DNA of 64,000 bases from JANQMY01 sp965227095 (GTDB lineage: Bacteria > Pseudomonadota > Alphaproteobacteria > JANQMY01): contig CBDDFL010000002.1 in NCBI GenBank assembly GCA_965227095.1, positions 1-64,000 of the forward strand. Direction: 5' to 3'. The notes under the pieces were generated by a model, which was not told the origin of the DNA, ran no database searches, and saw only the letters and a program-made list of their open reading frames with translations. Below are positions 24,114-33,061 of the stretch, piece by piece. The position numbers and the translations under genes are program-made. Position 1 is the stretch's first letter. Every line of letters starts with the position of its first letter.

Positions 24114-24993
24114 CCAGCAAACCAAGACGCTCGGCCCGTTCCAACAGCATTTTCACCGAAGATGGCTGCCAACTTGTCCGTCCGCGTGGTGTGCGCTCAC
24201 GCATCGATTCCAGCCGATCGCAGATCGCCACTAGCGTGATGTCCGGGTCCGCGCCCTTGATGGCAGCGACGATCGCGGGCAGGCGGTCGTCGGTTTCGCG
24301 ACGTCCGGCGCGGCCCAGAACCTCGGCGGGCAGGAACCCGTCGCGCACATAGGCTTTCACGGCGCGCAGCAGGCGGCTTTGCGTCCAGCGGCGATCATGG
24401 GGCAGGGGGCCGTTGATAATCCGCAACATGTCTTCCCAAGCCATATCGGGCCGCAGGCGGCGCACATGGGGCACCCAATCCTGCGCGGTCTCGTTCAGCC
24501 GCTCCATGTAGCCGTCTTGCCGCGCCAGTCGCACCTTGCGTAGCGCCGCTGGATCGCGGGCGCGCAGGCCCGGGTTGCCGCCGACTCGGCCCTTAGTACG
24601 GGCGCTCGCCAGCCCCGCCTTGGTGCGTTCCCGGATCAGCGCGCGTTCGAACTCGGCCGCGGCGCCCAGAACCTGCAGCGTGAACTTGCCTTGTGGCGAT
24701 GCCGTGTCGATGGGGTCCTGGAGAGAACGGAAGAAAGCCCCCTTGGCCTCCAGACGTTCGATCACCTCCAGCAAGTGCGACAGAGACCGTGCAAGCCGGT
24801 CGATCCGAACGACAACCAGCGTGTCGCCGCTCTGGACGCGTTCGAGCACGCGGGCAAGTACTGGCCGCGCACGATTGCCGCCTGAGGCGTGTTCTTCAAA
24901 GATCTCTACGCAACCCGCAGATTGAAGGGCCTCAGACTGGGGCAGGGGGGTCTGATCCTCTGTGGAAACTCGCGCGTAGCCTATCAGGGGCAT
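24097..24993 (-). CDS. Serine recombinase (resolvase/invertase family)
   Basis: A 298-residue site-specific recombinase. The catalytic domain starts MPLIGYARVSTEDQ (nucleophilic Ser in VST) and continues with GGNRARPVLARVLERVQSGDTLVVVRIDRLARS and a long helix (LQVLGAAAEFERALIRERTKAGL). A C-terminal extension of about 150 residues, longer than in plain resolvases, probably carries two helix-turn-helix regions (VKMLLERAERLGLLV at the end). Start ATG 24993 is chosen over the longer 25011 reading because the fold begins at MPLIGYAR. It sits beside a tyrosine recombinase and could resolve multimers or mobilise this segment. Confidence 0.9.
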   Translation of the reverse strand: MPLIGYARVSTEDQTPLPQSEALQSAGCVEIFEEHASGGNRARPVLARVLERVQSGDTLVVVRIDRLARSLSHLLEVIERLEAKGAFFRSLQDPIDTASPQGKFTLQVLGAAAEFERALIRERTKAGLASARTKGRVGGNPGLRARDPAALRKVRLARQDGYMERLNETAQDWVPHVRRLRPDMAWEDMLRIINGPLPHDRRWTQSRLLRAVKAYVRDGFLPAEVLGRAGRRETDDRLPAIVAAIKGADPDITLVAICDRLESMRERTPRGRTSWQPSSVKMLLERAERLGLLVRQTD

Positions 24994-25038
24994 AAAACGG
25001 GCCCTTTGCAATTTAAGATATTACCAATAAACGACCAT

Positions 25039-26118
25039 TTAGTCGAGAAGCTCGCTCGCCGGGTTCTCAGCGACGTCGACATCGTCGTAATACTTCTGCG
25101 CCTGTGCCGGCGAGCGATGTAGAGAAAGCCGCATCGCGGCGGGCAGGGGAGTACCGGCAAGGGCTGCCTGGGTCAGGAAGCCAGAGCGGAGCCCGTGTGG
25201 GGATGCAAAATCCCTGTCGATTCCGGCGGTCTCCAACAACCGTTTGACGATCTGATTTACCGATGCGTCCGACAACCGCTTCTGCCCCAGGGCTCCAGTC
25301 CGGGTGATCCGTCGAAACAATGGTCCTTTTTCGATCTCGGCCGCATCAATCCAGGCGACGAGCGCCCGGGCAGCGCGGCCCTTGAGCACGAGTTTCGGGG
25401 TGCTTCCTGCATCTGTCGTCTTGGTCCCGGGCAGCTGGATCCAGACGACACCCGTGGCGTCAAAGGTTTCCAGATCAATGTCGCGGCGATTGAGACTGAC
25501 GATCTCAGAACGGCGGCGGCCGCCCGACGCCCAACCCAGCAACAGAATTGCGCGATCACGAATGCCGCGAAGTCCGGGACCTGCTGCCTCGGCGAGTTGC
25601 AACAACAAATCTCTCGTGATCGGATGAGCCGATTTCGGGGCAGGGGGCCTTGCCGCGGCTTTGCGCGCCTTCGCGCGAGCCTGTCGCACCAGCGGCGCTT
25701 CAAAGGGTGATGCGAGATTTCGCATCCGGTGAAACGCCCGCCAAGACGCGATGCGTCTATCCAGCGTCGAGGGAGCGGGGCAGGCGAGGCTCTTGCGCAG
25801 TCCTATGGCAATCAGCGCTCGCGCAACCTCACCGGCCTTCCGTGCATCGTTGCTCAGATCGCGACTGTGATCGAGGATGAAGCGCAGCGCGACATCTTCG
25901 CTTTCGGGCCATGCCAACGCCGGTTCATCAGCAAAGCGCATTTTCTTCCAGGCCGAGAGATAGATCAGATCCCGCTCATAGGCCCTCCTTGTGTTTTCGG
26001 GTGTGCCGCGCGCGTAAAGATCGTTGAGCGCCTCGCGGTCCTCGGCATCGAGACGCGGAGCCCGATAGGGCAGGGGGCTCTCCCTCGTCGCGCTGAGTAA
26101 TTTTGACCGTGGTTTCAT
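25039..26118 (-). CDS. Tyrosine recombinase (phage-integrase family)
   Basis: A 359-residue recombinase with an N-terminal SAM-like core-binding domain (TPENTRRAYERDLIYLSAWKK) and a C-terminal catalytic domain. Catalytic elements visible are Arg in SGGRRRSEIVSL, the HGLRSGF box, His in LSLHRSPAQ and the Tyr nucleophile in QKYYDDVD. This type, often next to repABC systems or plasmid islands in alphaproteobacteria, may resolve dimers or integrate an element. Its promoter region is shared with the divergent RHE_PE00001-type gene and contains a palindrome. Confidence 0.9.
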   Translation of the reverse strand: MKPRSKLLSATRESPLPYRAPRLDAEDREALNDLYARGTPENTRRAYERDLIYLSAWKKMRFADEPALAWPESEDVALRFILDHSRDLSNDARKAGEVARALIAIGLRKSLACPAPSTLDRRIASWRAFHRMRNLASPFEAPLVRQARAKARKAAARPPAPKSAHPITRDLLLQLAEAAGPGLRGIRDRAILLLGWASGGRRRSEIVSLNRRDIDLETFDATGVVWIQLPGTKTTDAGSTPKLVLKGRAARALVAWIDAAEIEKGPLFRRITRTGALGQKRLSDASVNQIVKRLLETAGIDRDFASPHGLRSGFLTQAALAGTPLPAAMRLSLHRSPAQAQKYYDDVDVAENPASELLD

Positions 26119-26154
26119 GCGCTGAGGGTGACGAGAATGGTCGTTTCTGTCAAC

Positions 26155-26179
26155 ATACGATAATTGTATCTTATCGTAT
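26155..26179. promoter_or_regulatory. Palindrome in the divergent integrase/RHE_PE00001 promoter region
   Basis: ATACGATA (26155-26162) and TATCGTAT (26172-26179) form a perfect 8-bp inverted repeat with a 9-base AT-rich spacer. It is 37 bases upstream of the integrase start and 61 bases upstream of the divergent gene, a likely regulator or recombinase site. Confidence 0.55.
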
Positions 26180-26239
26180 CTTACATTGCATTCTGCAAAA
26201 CTCTTGAGTAGATATCAATATGTCCCTATTTTGCTCATT

Positions 26240-27343
26240 ATGCAGCGTCATCCCTATATTTTAGAAGCCGGTAGCGAAGAGTCCGAGCGCGGAATCTACG
26301 ATCCGGAGCCAATTCAAGATGACGACCTCTGGTTCATGCCTGCCAGTTTTAGTGGGGAAGCTGACGACCTCGCGCCTCCGCTCCCCCGGGCAGATCACTC
26401 CAGGCTCATTGATGTTGACGCATGGCGTGAGGCGGAGGCCAGTCTTGCCGTATCATTGGCTAAGGTCGCGGCGAAGCTTGGGGCCCTCGACGAAAGATTG
26501 CGCCGGGCCCCAGAGGGCTGGCGGCACCGGCTCGCGCTGATCGAAGCATCTGGCGTGAGCTGGCTCGGGACCGAACGGATCTCGGCGGAGCGCCTGTCAC
26601 TTTGGCGGGCCGTGCGGCTCAGTGGCGTCCAGGAAGACAACCAGGCACTCGCGCGGGCCGATTGGGCCTGCCGCCGACTGACGGCCGGGCCAATGCCCGA
26701 CGTGACGTCGGCTGAGAGTGTCATGGACTTCCTGGGTCGCCAGGAACCCGCTGAGGTGGATCATATTCTTCATCCTTCCGGTGAGCCGATCAGCGACCAG
26801 TTGGCCGCATGGTGCGAAGAAATGAACCGGGCCGGGGACCTGCATCCGATCAGTCGTGCCGCATTTGGGCAATACCTGTGGGGGCCAACCGGCCTGCTGG
26901 CTCATGTGCCAGGCGCAGAGATGGAGGCAGCAGTACTTTCTGCGAGGATCGCCACCGACGGGTTGACGGGCGGGGCGGTGTTCCTGCCGCTGGCGGGTGG
27001 CGGGCTGTCTGGGCTCCGTCGCGTCGGAAATCCGGCGGAGCGGCTTCGGCGGTTTTTGAAGGGGGCAGAGGCGGCGATACTGGCTACGCTGCGACATCTC
27101 GATCAGCTTGAGGCGTGGCAAGGCAGGGCGTCGCACGCGCTGAAAGGCCGATCGGGACGCACGCCGAAGCGAATGGTTGAAGTTCTCTCCGAATGGCCGC
27201 TGGTTTCCGCGCCGATGGCAGAAGAAATAACCGGGGCCAGCCGGGCGGCCCTTCAACGCAATCTCAATGATATGGCTCAGATGGGACTCATCCGCGAAAT
27301 CACCGGGCAGGGCCGATACAGAGTGTGGTGCGCACTTGTATAA
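26240..27343 (+). CDS. RHE_PE00001/DUF1612-type helix-turn-helix protein
   Basis: A 367-residue protein. The central part (EAEASLAVSLAKVAAKLGALDERLRRAPEGWRHRLALIEA, then SWLGTERISAERLSLWRA) and the C-terminal winged helix (LVSAPMAEEITGASRAALQRNLNDMAQMGLIREITGQGRYRVW) match the rhizobial plasmid family RHE_PE00001/DUF1612, which looks like a DNA-binding regulator. Start ATG 26240 is preferred to the upstream TTG-type reading because the conserved part starts at MQRHPYIL. It is divergent from the integrase and close to repABC, the usual neighbourhood of this family. Confidence 0.8.
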   Translation: MQRHPYILEAGSEESERGIYDPEPIQDDDLWFMPASFSGEADDLAPPLPRADHSRLIDVDAWREAEASLAVSLAKVAAKLGALDERLRRAPEGWRHRLALIEASGVSWLGTERISAERLSLWRAVRLSGVQEDNQALARADWACRRLTAGPMPDVTSAESVMDFLGRQEPAEVDHILHPSGEPISDQLAAWCEEMNRAGDLHPISRAAFGQYLWGPTGLLAHVPGAEMEAAVLSARIATDGLTGGAVFLPLAGGGLSGLRRVGNPAERLRRFLKGAEAAILATLRHLDQLEAWQGRASHALKGRSGRTPKRMVEVLSEWPLVSAPMAEEITGASRAALQRNLNDMAQMGLIREITGQGRYRVWCALV

Positions 27344-27393
27344 AAAGGTGTTCCCTGGAACGAACCCCGGGCCTGACTGCCAAATCCGAAGGC

Positions 27394-28443
27394 CTAACCG
27401 GCCGCCTTCGCGAGCCCCCGGCGTATTTCTGGAATGACGTTTGCGCCGAGAATCTCGATGGCCTCCAGCATGGATCGGTGATCGATAACGCCCACCCCGA
27501 ATTGCAGCAGGATCCGATCAAAACGCAAAACCTCATGGGCGGCGAGAATCTTTTCGGCCAATTGCGAGGGGCCACCGGCAAAATAGCCGCCATTGGGACC
27601 GGAAAACTTCTCGAACATCTCGCGGCTCTGCATGGGCATGCCGCGTTCGCGGCCGAGTTTGCCCATCTTCGCCGAATGCGCTGGATAGTAGATGTCCAGC
27701 GCGGATTTCATGCTGTTATGCACAAAACCATGGGCTGTCAGCGATGTCATCAGGCGCAGTGCCCTATGGCCCGCCTCATGCCCGGCCTGGTGATAAAGCT
27801 GGAACATCGGCGCGACACGCTTCCATTCGCCGCCCAGAATCAATGCCATCGCCATCGGCAGTCCCATGGTGCCGGCCCGCATGGCCGATTGCGGCGTGCC
27901 GCCAACCCCCAGCCAGATCGGCAGTTGCAGCTGAACCGGCCGCGGATAAACACCGAGCCCATCGAGAGGCTGGGTGTGGGCGCTCCCCGGCCAGTTTGCG
28001 TGCTCGGCCTTGTTGATCTCCAACAGCATGTGCAGCTTTTCGATGAACAGATCATCGTAGTCGTACATGTCATAGCCAAAGAGTGGGAAGGATTCAGAGA
28101 ACGCCCCCCGCCCGGCGATGATTTCGGCGCGACCATCGCTCAGACCATCCAGCGTGGCGAATTGCTGAAACACCCGCACCGGGTCATCGGAACTGAGCAC
28201 CGAGACCGTGCTGGTAAAGCGGATGCGCTTTGTCTGTGTCGCCGCGGCGGCGAGGGCAACCGCGATAGAGGAGACGGCGTAATCGTCCCGGTGATGTTCG
28301 CCGAGTCCGTAGACATCAACCCCGACCTGATCGGCCAGAGTGATCTCTTCGACGATGTTGCGCAGGCGTTCGGGCGCGCCAACGACCTGCCCGGTAACCG
28401 GGTTGGGACCTATATCGCCAAAGGTAAAAAGCCCGATTTCCAT
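27394..28443 (-). CDS. Luciferase-like (LLM class) flavin-dependent oxidoreductase
   Basis: A 349-residue monooxygenase-type protein expected to use reduced FMN. The N-terminus EIGLFTFGDIG, then YGLGEHHRDDYAVSS and a stretch ending VSVLSSDDPVRVFQQFATLDGLSDGRAEIIAGRG, is the classic TIM-barrel pattern of the LLM family. The middle carries PIWLGVGGTPQSAMRAG. The substrate cannot be told. It forms a minus-strand series with a quinone oxidoreductase-like gene, an SDR and an NmrA-like protein, a general redox or stress set rather than a clear pathway. Confidence 0.85.
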   Translation of the reverse strand: MEIGLFTFGDIGPNPVTGQVVGAPERLRNIVEEITLADQVGVDVYGLGEHHRDDYAVSSIAVALAAAATQTKRIRFTSTVSVLSSDDPVRVFQQFATLDGLSDGRAEIIAGRGAFSESFPLFGYDMYDYDDLFIEKLHMLLEINKAEHANWPGSAHTQPLDGLGVYPRPVQLQLPIWLGVGGTPQSAMRAGTMGLPMAMALILGGEWKRVAPMFQLYHQAGHEAGHRALRLMTSLTAHGFVHNSMKSALDIYYPAHSAKMGKLGRERGMPMQSREMFEKFSGPNGGYFAGGPSQLAEKILAAHEVLRFDRILLQFGVGVIDHRSMLEAIEILGANVIPEIRRGLAKAAG

Positions 28444-28474
28444 TGCGGTTCGCTCGATTGTTCCAGGGTCCGGC

Positions 28475-29380
28475 TCAGCTTATCGCAATAATGAGCTTGC
28501 CGGTTACACGGCCCTCAGCGCTGAGTTCATGGGCTGGGCCGACCTGATCCAGGGAGAAGGTTCTTTCGATGCGTAGATCCAACGCGCCCTCGGAGTAGAG
28601 CCGCGCTGCCTCCTGTAGCGCCTGTTCCGGCTGTGCCTGCGGGGTGGGCGAGAATTGGGCACCATATTCGGGGGCGGAGAAATCGACGATTGAGATAACC
28701 CGCGACGCCTCGCCGGTGATTTGGATCAGTTCGGGAATGTTGCCCGCGCCGACCAGGTCGAGGGTCGCGTCGATCCCTTCTGGCGCAAGGGTCTTCAACC
28801 GGTCGGCGAGCCCGGGTTCGTAGGTGGTCGGCGTTGCTCCGAGACCGCTCAGATAGTCATGCTTGGCTGCGCTGGCTGTGCCGATGACGGTGATCCCGCG
28901 CGCCTTAGCGACCTGGACCGCGACCGAACCGACGCCGCCAGCCGCGCCGGAAATCAGGATCGTCTCGCCCGCCTTGGCTCCGACATAGTCGAGGCTGCGA
29001 ATGGCGGTCTCCGAAGCGACTGTCATCCCTCCAGCCACGTCAAAGGGCATCGCATCAGGTTTGGCCGTCCAGTAGTTCAGCACTGCATAGTCCGCGAATG
29101 TGCCGATACCTGCACCAAAAACGGCATCGCCCACGGCCACGCCGCTCACGCCTTCACCAACCTCATCGACCATTCCGGAGGCTTCGAACCCCACGCCAGC
29201 GGGAAACTCAACGGGCATGAAATCCTTGAAATACCCGGCCCGGATCTTCCACTCCGCCGGATTTACCCCGGCTGCGCGGACCGCAATCCGCACCTGGCCG
29301 GGCCCGGCATGGGGTTCGTCAACTTCGACCAGTTCAAGGACTTCAGGTCCGCCGAACTCATTGAATTTGATTGCTTTCAT
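28475..29380 (-). CDS. NADP-dependent zinc-free alcohol dehydrogenase/quinone oxidoreductase
   Basis: A 301-residue MDR-superfamily oxidoreductase. The GroES-like start MKAIKFNEFGGPEVLELVEV continues with VRAAGVNPAEWKIRAG and GFEASGMVDEVGEGV. The Rossmann part has ILISGAAGGVGSVAVQVAKARG. There is no catalytic-zinc Cys, fitting the quinone oxidoreductase branch. Start ATG 29380 has AAGGAA upstream and matches the family N-terminus; the longer reading to 29419 does not. It probably reduces quinones or enones and is grouped with other redox genes. Confidence 0.85.
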   Translation of the reverse strand: MKAIKFNEFGGPEVLELVEVDEPHAGPGQVRIAVRAAGVNPAEWKIRAGYFKDFMPVEFPAGVGFEASGMVDEVGEGVSGVAVGDAVFGAGIGTFADYAVLNYWTAKPDAMPFDVAGGMTVASETAIRSLDYVGAKAGETILISGAAGGVGSVAVQVAKARGITVIGTASAAKHDYLSGLGATPTTYEPGLADRLKTLAPEGIDATLDLVGAGNIPELIQITGEASRVISIVDFSAPEYGAQFSPTPQAQPEQALQEAARLYSEGALDLRIERTFSLDQVGPAHELSAEGRVTGKLIIAIS

Positions 29381-29472
29381 TGCCGTCTTCCTTAATTTAC
29401 TCGCGAGCGGGACTATCAATTTCTATGTGGTTTGCCAGGTCGGCATTTTGTCAACTTTGATCCGTAGGCCTT

Positions 29473-30240
29473 TCACCCGGGGTAGACTTTCAGCGCGACC
29501 AGGGTCTCCAACATCTGGCTCTTGTCGTAGGAAACGAAATCGACGCCGGTCACTGCCGGATCGGCAGCGATTGCGGCGGAAACCAGCCCAACTTCCCCAT
29601 TCGCAACCCAGTTCGGATCAACGTGTTCGCGTGCACGTGTAACCACTGGGCCAAGGACCTGCGACGCGACGCGAAGCCGGTCACCAAGTTCAGCGGTCAG
29701 CACCTTGCGCATCATTAAAAGCGCCGCCTGCTGCATGTTGATAATCGACGCGCCGGGCACCGGCATCTGGGCGCTTCCCCCGAGGATCAACTGGTAGGTT
29801 CCAGATTGCGGCAGATGGGGAACCCAAGCGCGAACCGTCGCGACATGGGCGCTACTTACGCTGACAAAGAAGCTCTGCCAGTCTTCGTCCGAGATTTCCC
29901 ACAGGGGGTTTTTCTGCCACCATCCGCCGATCGAAGCAACGATATCCGTAACCGGGCCGAATTCGCTAATGACGCGCTTGGCCATCTCCTCAGCGTCTTC
30001 GAAGCTGGCGGAGTCGCCGGATACAAAATCCACCCTTCCCGGACCTTCGAGATCCGAAAGGATTCCTCGCAGCTCATCGATCTTGCGATCGGTTCTGGAC
30101 GGAACGACGACATGTGCACCAGATTTCACCCATGCGCGAATAATCCCCTCGCCAACATCTCCGGTTCCTCCGGCAATGACCACACGGCGGTGACCTAAAT
30201 CTGGATAACGGGCTTTTGCCAAATCAATAATCTCAGCCAA
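29473..30240 (-). CDS. Short-chain dehydrogenase/reductase (SDR)
   Basis: A 255-residue SDR-fold protein. The N-terminus RRVVIAGGTGDVGEGIIRAWVKSGAHVVVPSRT is the NAD(P)-binding motif, with basic Arg after the second strand suggesting NADPH preference. DIVASIGGWW follows. The usual Tyr-x3-Lys catalytic pair is not obvious; the SAQMPVPGASIINMQQAALLMMRK segment lacks a clear Tyr, so it may be atypical. The substrate is unknown. It lies in the minus-strand redox gene group. Confidence 0.75.
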   Translation of the reverse strand: MAEIIDLAKARYPDLGHRRVVIAGGTGDVGEGIIRAWVKSGAHVVVPSRTDRKIDELRGILSDLEGPGRVDFVSGDSASFEDAEEMAKRVISEFGPVTDIVASIGGWWQKNPLWEISDEDWQSFFVSVSSAHVATVRAWVPHLPQSGTYQLILGGSAQMPVPGASIINMQQAALLMMRKVLTAELGDRLRVASQVLGPVVTRAREHVDPNWVANGEVGLVSAAIAADPAVTGVDFVSYDKSQMLETLVALKVYPG

Positions 30241-30302
30241 ATTGAGCGCTCCTGTTGTTTGTAGCAGTCAGGCAAGGCCCGATGCTTGTTCGAGTTATTC
30301 GT

Positions 30303-31181
30303 TCAAAGTGCCTTCTCAGTGGCGCGGACCGTTTCGGCCCAGGGGGTTGTCGGGCGCCCGATCAACTTTTGAAGCGTGTGGCTTTCATCCATCAGCGCAC
30401 CCTTGGCTGCATTGGCGTCGCTGTCGGCAAGCAGCGCGGCAATCGGGGCGGGCAGGCCGGCGCCTTCCAAAGCGCCAGCAAATTCCGCCTCGCTCATGTT
30501 GACATAGGCGACGGGCTTTCCGGCCGCCGCAGAGATCACCTCGACAAACTCGGCCATCGTGTAGCTTTCGTCCCCGGCCAACTCGTAGATCGCCCCGGAC
30601 TGAATGGTATCGGCGGCCAAAACGGCAACGTCGCCTTCTGCATAGTCCTGACGGGTCGCGCTAGAGAACAGCCCGTCGCCAGCCGCGCCGAGATAGGCCC
30701 CATGTTCGAGCGCGGGCGGGATCGAAGCCGTCTGGTTCTCGGTATACCAGCCATGGCGCAGGAAGGCGTGAGGCAGGCCGGAGGCCCTGATCGCCGCTTC
30801 GGTTTCGCGATGGTCGGCGGCAAGTCCGATGCTGTTCGTCTCGGCCCTGAGAACCGAGGTATAGGCAAGAAAGCCAACACCGGCCGCCACAGCGGCATCA
30901 ACCGCATTCTTGTGTTGCTCGGCACGTCTGCCCATTTCGGAAGCAGAGATCAGGAGCAGCCGGTCGATGCCCTGAAAGGCCTGCTCGAGCGATGCGCGGT
31001 CGTCGTAGTCGCCGATGCGCACTTCAACGCCGTGCCCTTCCAGAGCGGCAGCCGCGTCGGGTCTACGCACAAGGGCCACGACGTTCTTGGCCGGAACCTT
31101 GCCGACCAGTTCGGCAACGACAAGCGCGCCGAGTTGGCCCGATGCACCTGTGACGAGGTATTTTGCCGTCTGATCCGCCAT
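30303..31181 (-). CDS. NmrA-like NAD(P)-binding protein (NAD(P)H:quinone oxidoreductase type)
   Basis: A 292-residue atypical SDR. KYLVTGASGQLGALVVAEL is the nucleotide-binding motif. The continuation VVALVRRPDAAAALEGHGVEVRIGDYDDRASLEQAFQGIDRLLLISA is the pattern of NmrA/QorB-like proteins, and HGWYTENQ is another family string. Start ATG 31181 has AAAGGA 7 bases upstream; earlier ATG codons would sit on top of that site. It is divergent from an HxlR regulator, the typical arrangement for a redox- or electrophile-induced quinone reductase under HxlR control. Confidence 0.85.
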   Translation of the reverse strand: MADQTAKYLVTGASGQLGALVVAELVGKVPAKNVVALVRRPDAAAALEGHGVEVRIGDYDDRASLEQAFQGIDRLLLISASEMGRRAEQHKNAVDAAVAAGVGFLAYTSVLRAETNSIGLAADHRETEAAIRASGLPHAFLRHGWYTENQTASIPPALEHGAYLGAAGDGLFSSATRQDYAEGDVAVLAADTIQSGAIYELAGDESYTMAEFVEVISAAAGKPVAYVNMSEAEFAGALEGAGLPAPIAALLADSDANAAKGALMDESHTLQKLIGRPTTPWAETVRATEKAL

Positions 31182-31275
31182 GAACATGTCCTTTACTTTG
31201 ATTCTGGTATACATATGAGGTATGGTCTCTTTCAGTTACCTACTATTGCTCAGCATTGGAAGAAGGCAGTTGCAA

Positions 31276-31722
31276 ATGACCAGGGAACACCAAAGTAACC
31301 CTGCTGATGTGCTCGGTGACCTCATCAAGCATTTCGAGACCAGTCCGGAAGGCGGCATTGATACGGCAAGTTGTCCGGTCCGCGATGTGCTGGACCGTAT
31401 CGGAGACAAATGGTCGGTTCTGATCCTGACGCTGCTCGCTCGTGAGCCAAAGAGGTTCAGCGCATTGAACAGGGTTGTCGGTGACATCTCCAAGAGGATG
31501 CTGACCCAGACGCTGCGCTCGCTGCAGCGCGATGGGCTGGTTGAGCGGACCGTCTACCCGACGACACCGCCGATGGTCGATTATCGTCTGACGGATCTTG
31601 GCCGGTCCGCGCTCGAACCTCTGGCCGGGCTGATTGTCTGGGCCGACCGAAGCCATGACCAGATCCGCCAGGCGCGTGAGGCGTTTGACCATAAGGGAGA
31701 GGATATGCCCCTGGTTTCCTAG
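31276..31722 (+). CDS. HxlR-family transcriptional regulator
   Basis: A 148-residue winged-helix regulator. CPVRDVLDRIGDKWSVLILTLL is the HxlR hallmark (CP, then a GDKW turn), followed by KRFSALNRVVGDISKRMLTQTLRSLQRDGLVERTVYP and DYRLTDLGRSALEPL. Start ATG 31276 is chosen because the longer reading to 31222 overlaps the intergenic promoter. It is transcribed divergently from the NmrA-like gene, so it most likely controls that gene and itself. The single conserved Cys could sense thiol-reactive compounds, as in some relatives. Confidence 0.9.
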   Translation: MTREHQSNPADVLGDLIKHFETSPEGGIDTASCPVRDVLDRIGDKWSVLILTLLAREPKRFSALNRVVGDISKRMLTQTLRSLQRDGLVERTVYPTTPPMVDYRLTDLGRSALEPLAGLIVWADRSHDQIRQAREAFDHKGEDMPLVS

Positions 31723-31850
31723 GGTCCGGGCCCCTGCCTTCAATGACCTGTCAGGTTTGTCACGGTCGACACGCCGGATGAGCCAGTCCTCGGGTCAACA
31801 CATATGTCGATCGGCCCAAACGAATGGGCAGCCTTGGAAAGGTTCCTTTC

Positions 31851-33047
31851 ATGCGCAGTTTCTATCTCACAGCCCTCGTCCTGGGCCTGCTGACTGCGGT
31901 CGGCCCGCTGGCGATCAACATGTATCTGCCCGCGCTTCCAGTCATCGAGGATGTCTTTGACACCGACACGGTGACCGTTCAGCTAAGCCTTCTTTCGTTC
32001 TTTGTCTCCATGTCACTGGCTCAGCTCATCTATGGCCCGCTTTCGGACATGTTCGGCCGCAGGCTGCCGCTATTCATCGGTCTGACACTCTATCTGCTGG
32101 GGGCGGTCGGTTCCGCGCTGGCCCCGGACATTCAATGGCTGATCGCCGCGCGTGCGCTTCAGGGGCTGGGCGCAGCAGCGGGAATGGTGATCGCGCGTGC
32201 CGTCATTCGAGATCTCTATACCGGCCCTCAGGCCGCGCAGCTCATGGCCACGCTAATGCTGGTGGTCAGTATTGCGCCGGTCCTCGCTCCGCTGGCGGGA
32301 AGCGCTGCGCTCGCCGCAGGTGGTTGGCGCACGATCTTCTGGTCGATGGCGGCGGCGGCCATCGCGGCGCTTGTGCTTCTGACCACCGCGCTCAAGGAAA
32401 CCCGCCCCCCCGAACAGCGCGGCGACAGCAGCCTTGCACGCTCGCTCCGGGACTACGCAAGCCTTCTGCGCGAACCGAGGTTTCTCGGCATCGTCTTTGT
32501 TGGTGCATTCGGGTTGGCCAGCTTCATGGCCTATGTGGCGAACTCGTCCTTCATCCTGATCGAGTACTATGGACTGAGCCCGACGCAATACAGCCTCGCC
32601 TTTTCGATCAACGCCGCAGGGTTTATCGGCGTCGCCCAACTCAACGGGTATCTGAGCCGACGCTTCGGGCTAGGGCCGATGATCCGGTTTGCGACGGCGG
32701 CGAATGTGGCTGTCATGCTGCTGCTGCTGATCACGGAACTGGTCGGGATCGCAACGCTGCCGGTGATGATTGTTCTGCTTCTATGCGGCTATGCGTTTCT
32801 GGGTCTCGTCGTGCCGGGCACGGCGGTGCTCGCTCTGGAAGATCATGGAGAAAAAGCCGGAACGGCGTCAGCGCTGATGGGTGCACTGCAATTCATGACG
32901 GCGACGGTCATGATCGGGATTGCGGGCGCATTCTTTGACGGCACGCCCATTCCGATGATCGTGGCCATCGCAGCCTGTTCCGTGATCGCTTTTGCTCTGG
33001 CGATGCTTTCTGTACCTCGAAAGGAGGCGCAGATCCCCGCTGAATAG
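31851..33047 (+). CDS. Bcr/CflA-type multidrug efflux MFS transporter
   Basis: A 398-residue, 12-helix major facilitator. GPLAINMYLPALPVIE at the start and LIYGPLSDMFGRRLPLFIGL (loop 2-3 motif) are typical of the Bcr/CflA drug-exporter group, as is ALQGLGAAAGMVIARAVIRDLY. It is expected to pump drugs or small toxic compounds out of the cell with proton import. Start ATG 31851 has AAAGG 8 bases upstream. It follows the HxlR gene in the same direction and converges with the Fe-S-type regulator. Confidence 0.9.
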   Translation: MRSFYLTALVLGLLTAVGPLAINMYLPALPVIEDVFDTDTVTVQLSLLSFFVSMSLAQLIYGPLSDMFGRRLPLFIGLTLYLLGAVGSALAPDIQWLIAARALQGLGAAAGMVIARAVIRDLYTGPQAAQLMATLMLVVSIAPVLAPLAGSAALAAGGWRTIFWSMAAAAIAALVLLTTALKETRPPEQRGDSSLARSLRDYASLLREPRFLGIVFVGAFGLASFMAYVANSSFILIEYYGLSPTQYSLAFSINAAGFIGVAQLNGYLSRRFGLGPMIRFATAANVAVMLLLLITELVGIATLPVMIVLLLCGYAFLGLVVPGTAVLALEDHGEKAGTASALMGALQFMTATVMIGIAGAFFDGTPIPMIVAIAACSVIAFALAMLSVPRKEAQIPAE

Positions 33048-33061
33048 GGTGTCGGCGCCGG

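Noticed and set aside
27325..28491. 388-codon plus-strand reading opposite the luciferase-like gene
   Set aside because: Shadow of the LLM-family gene.
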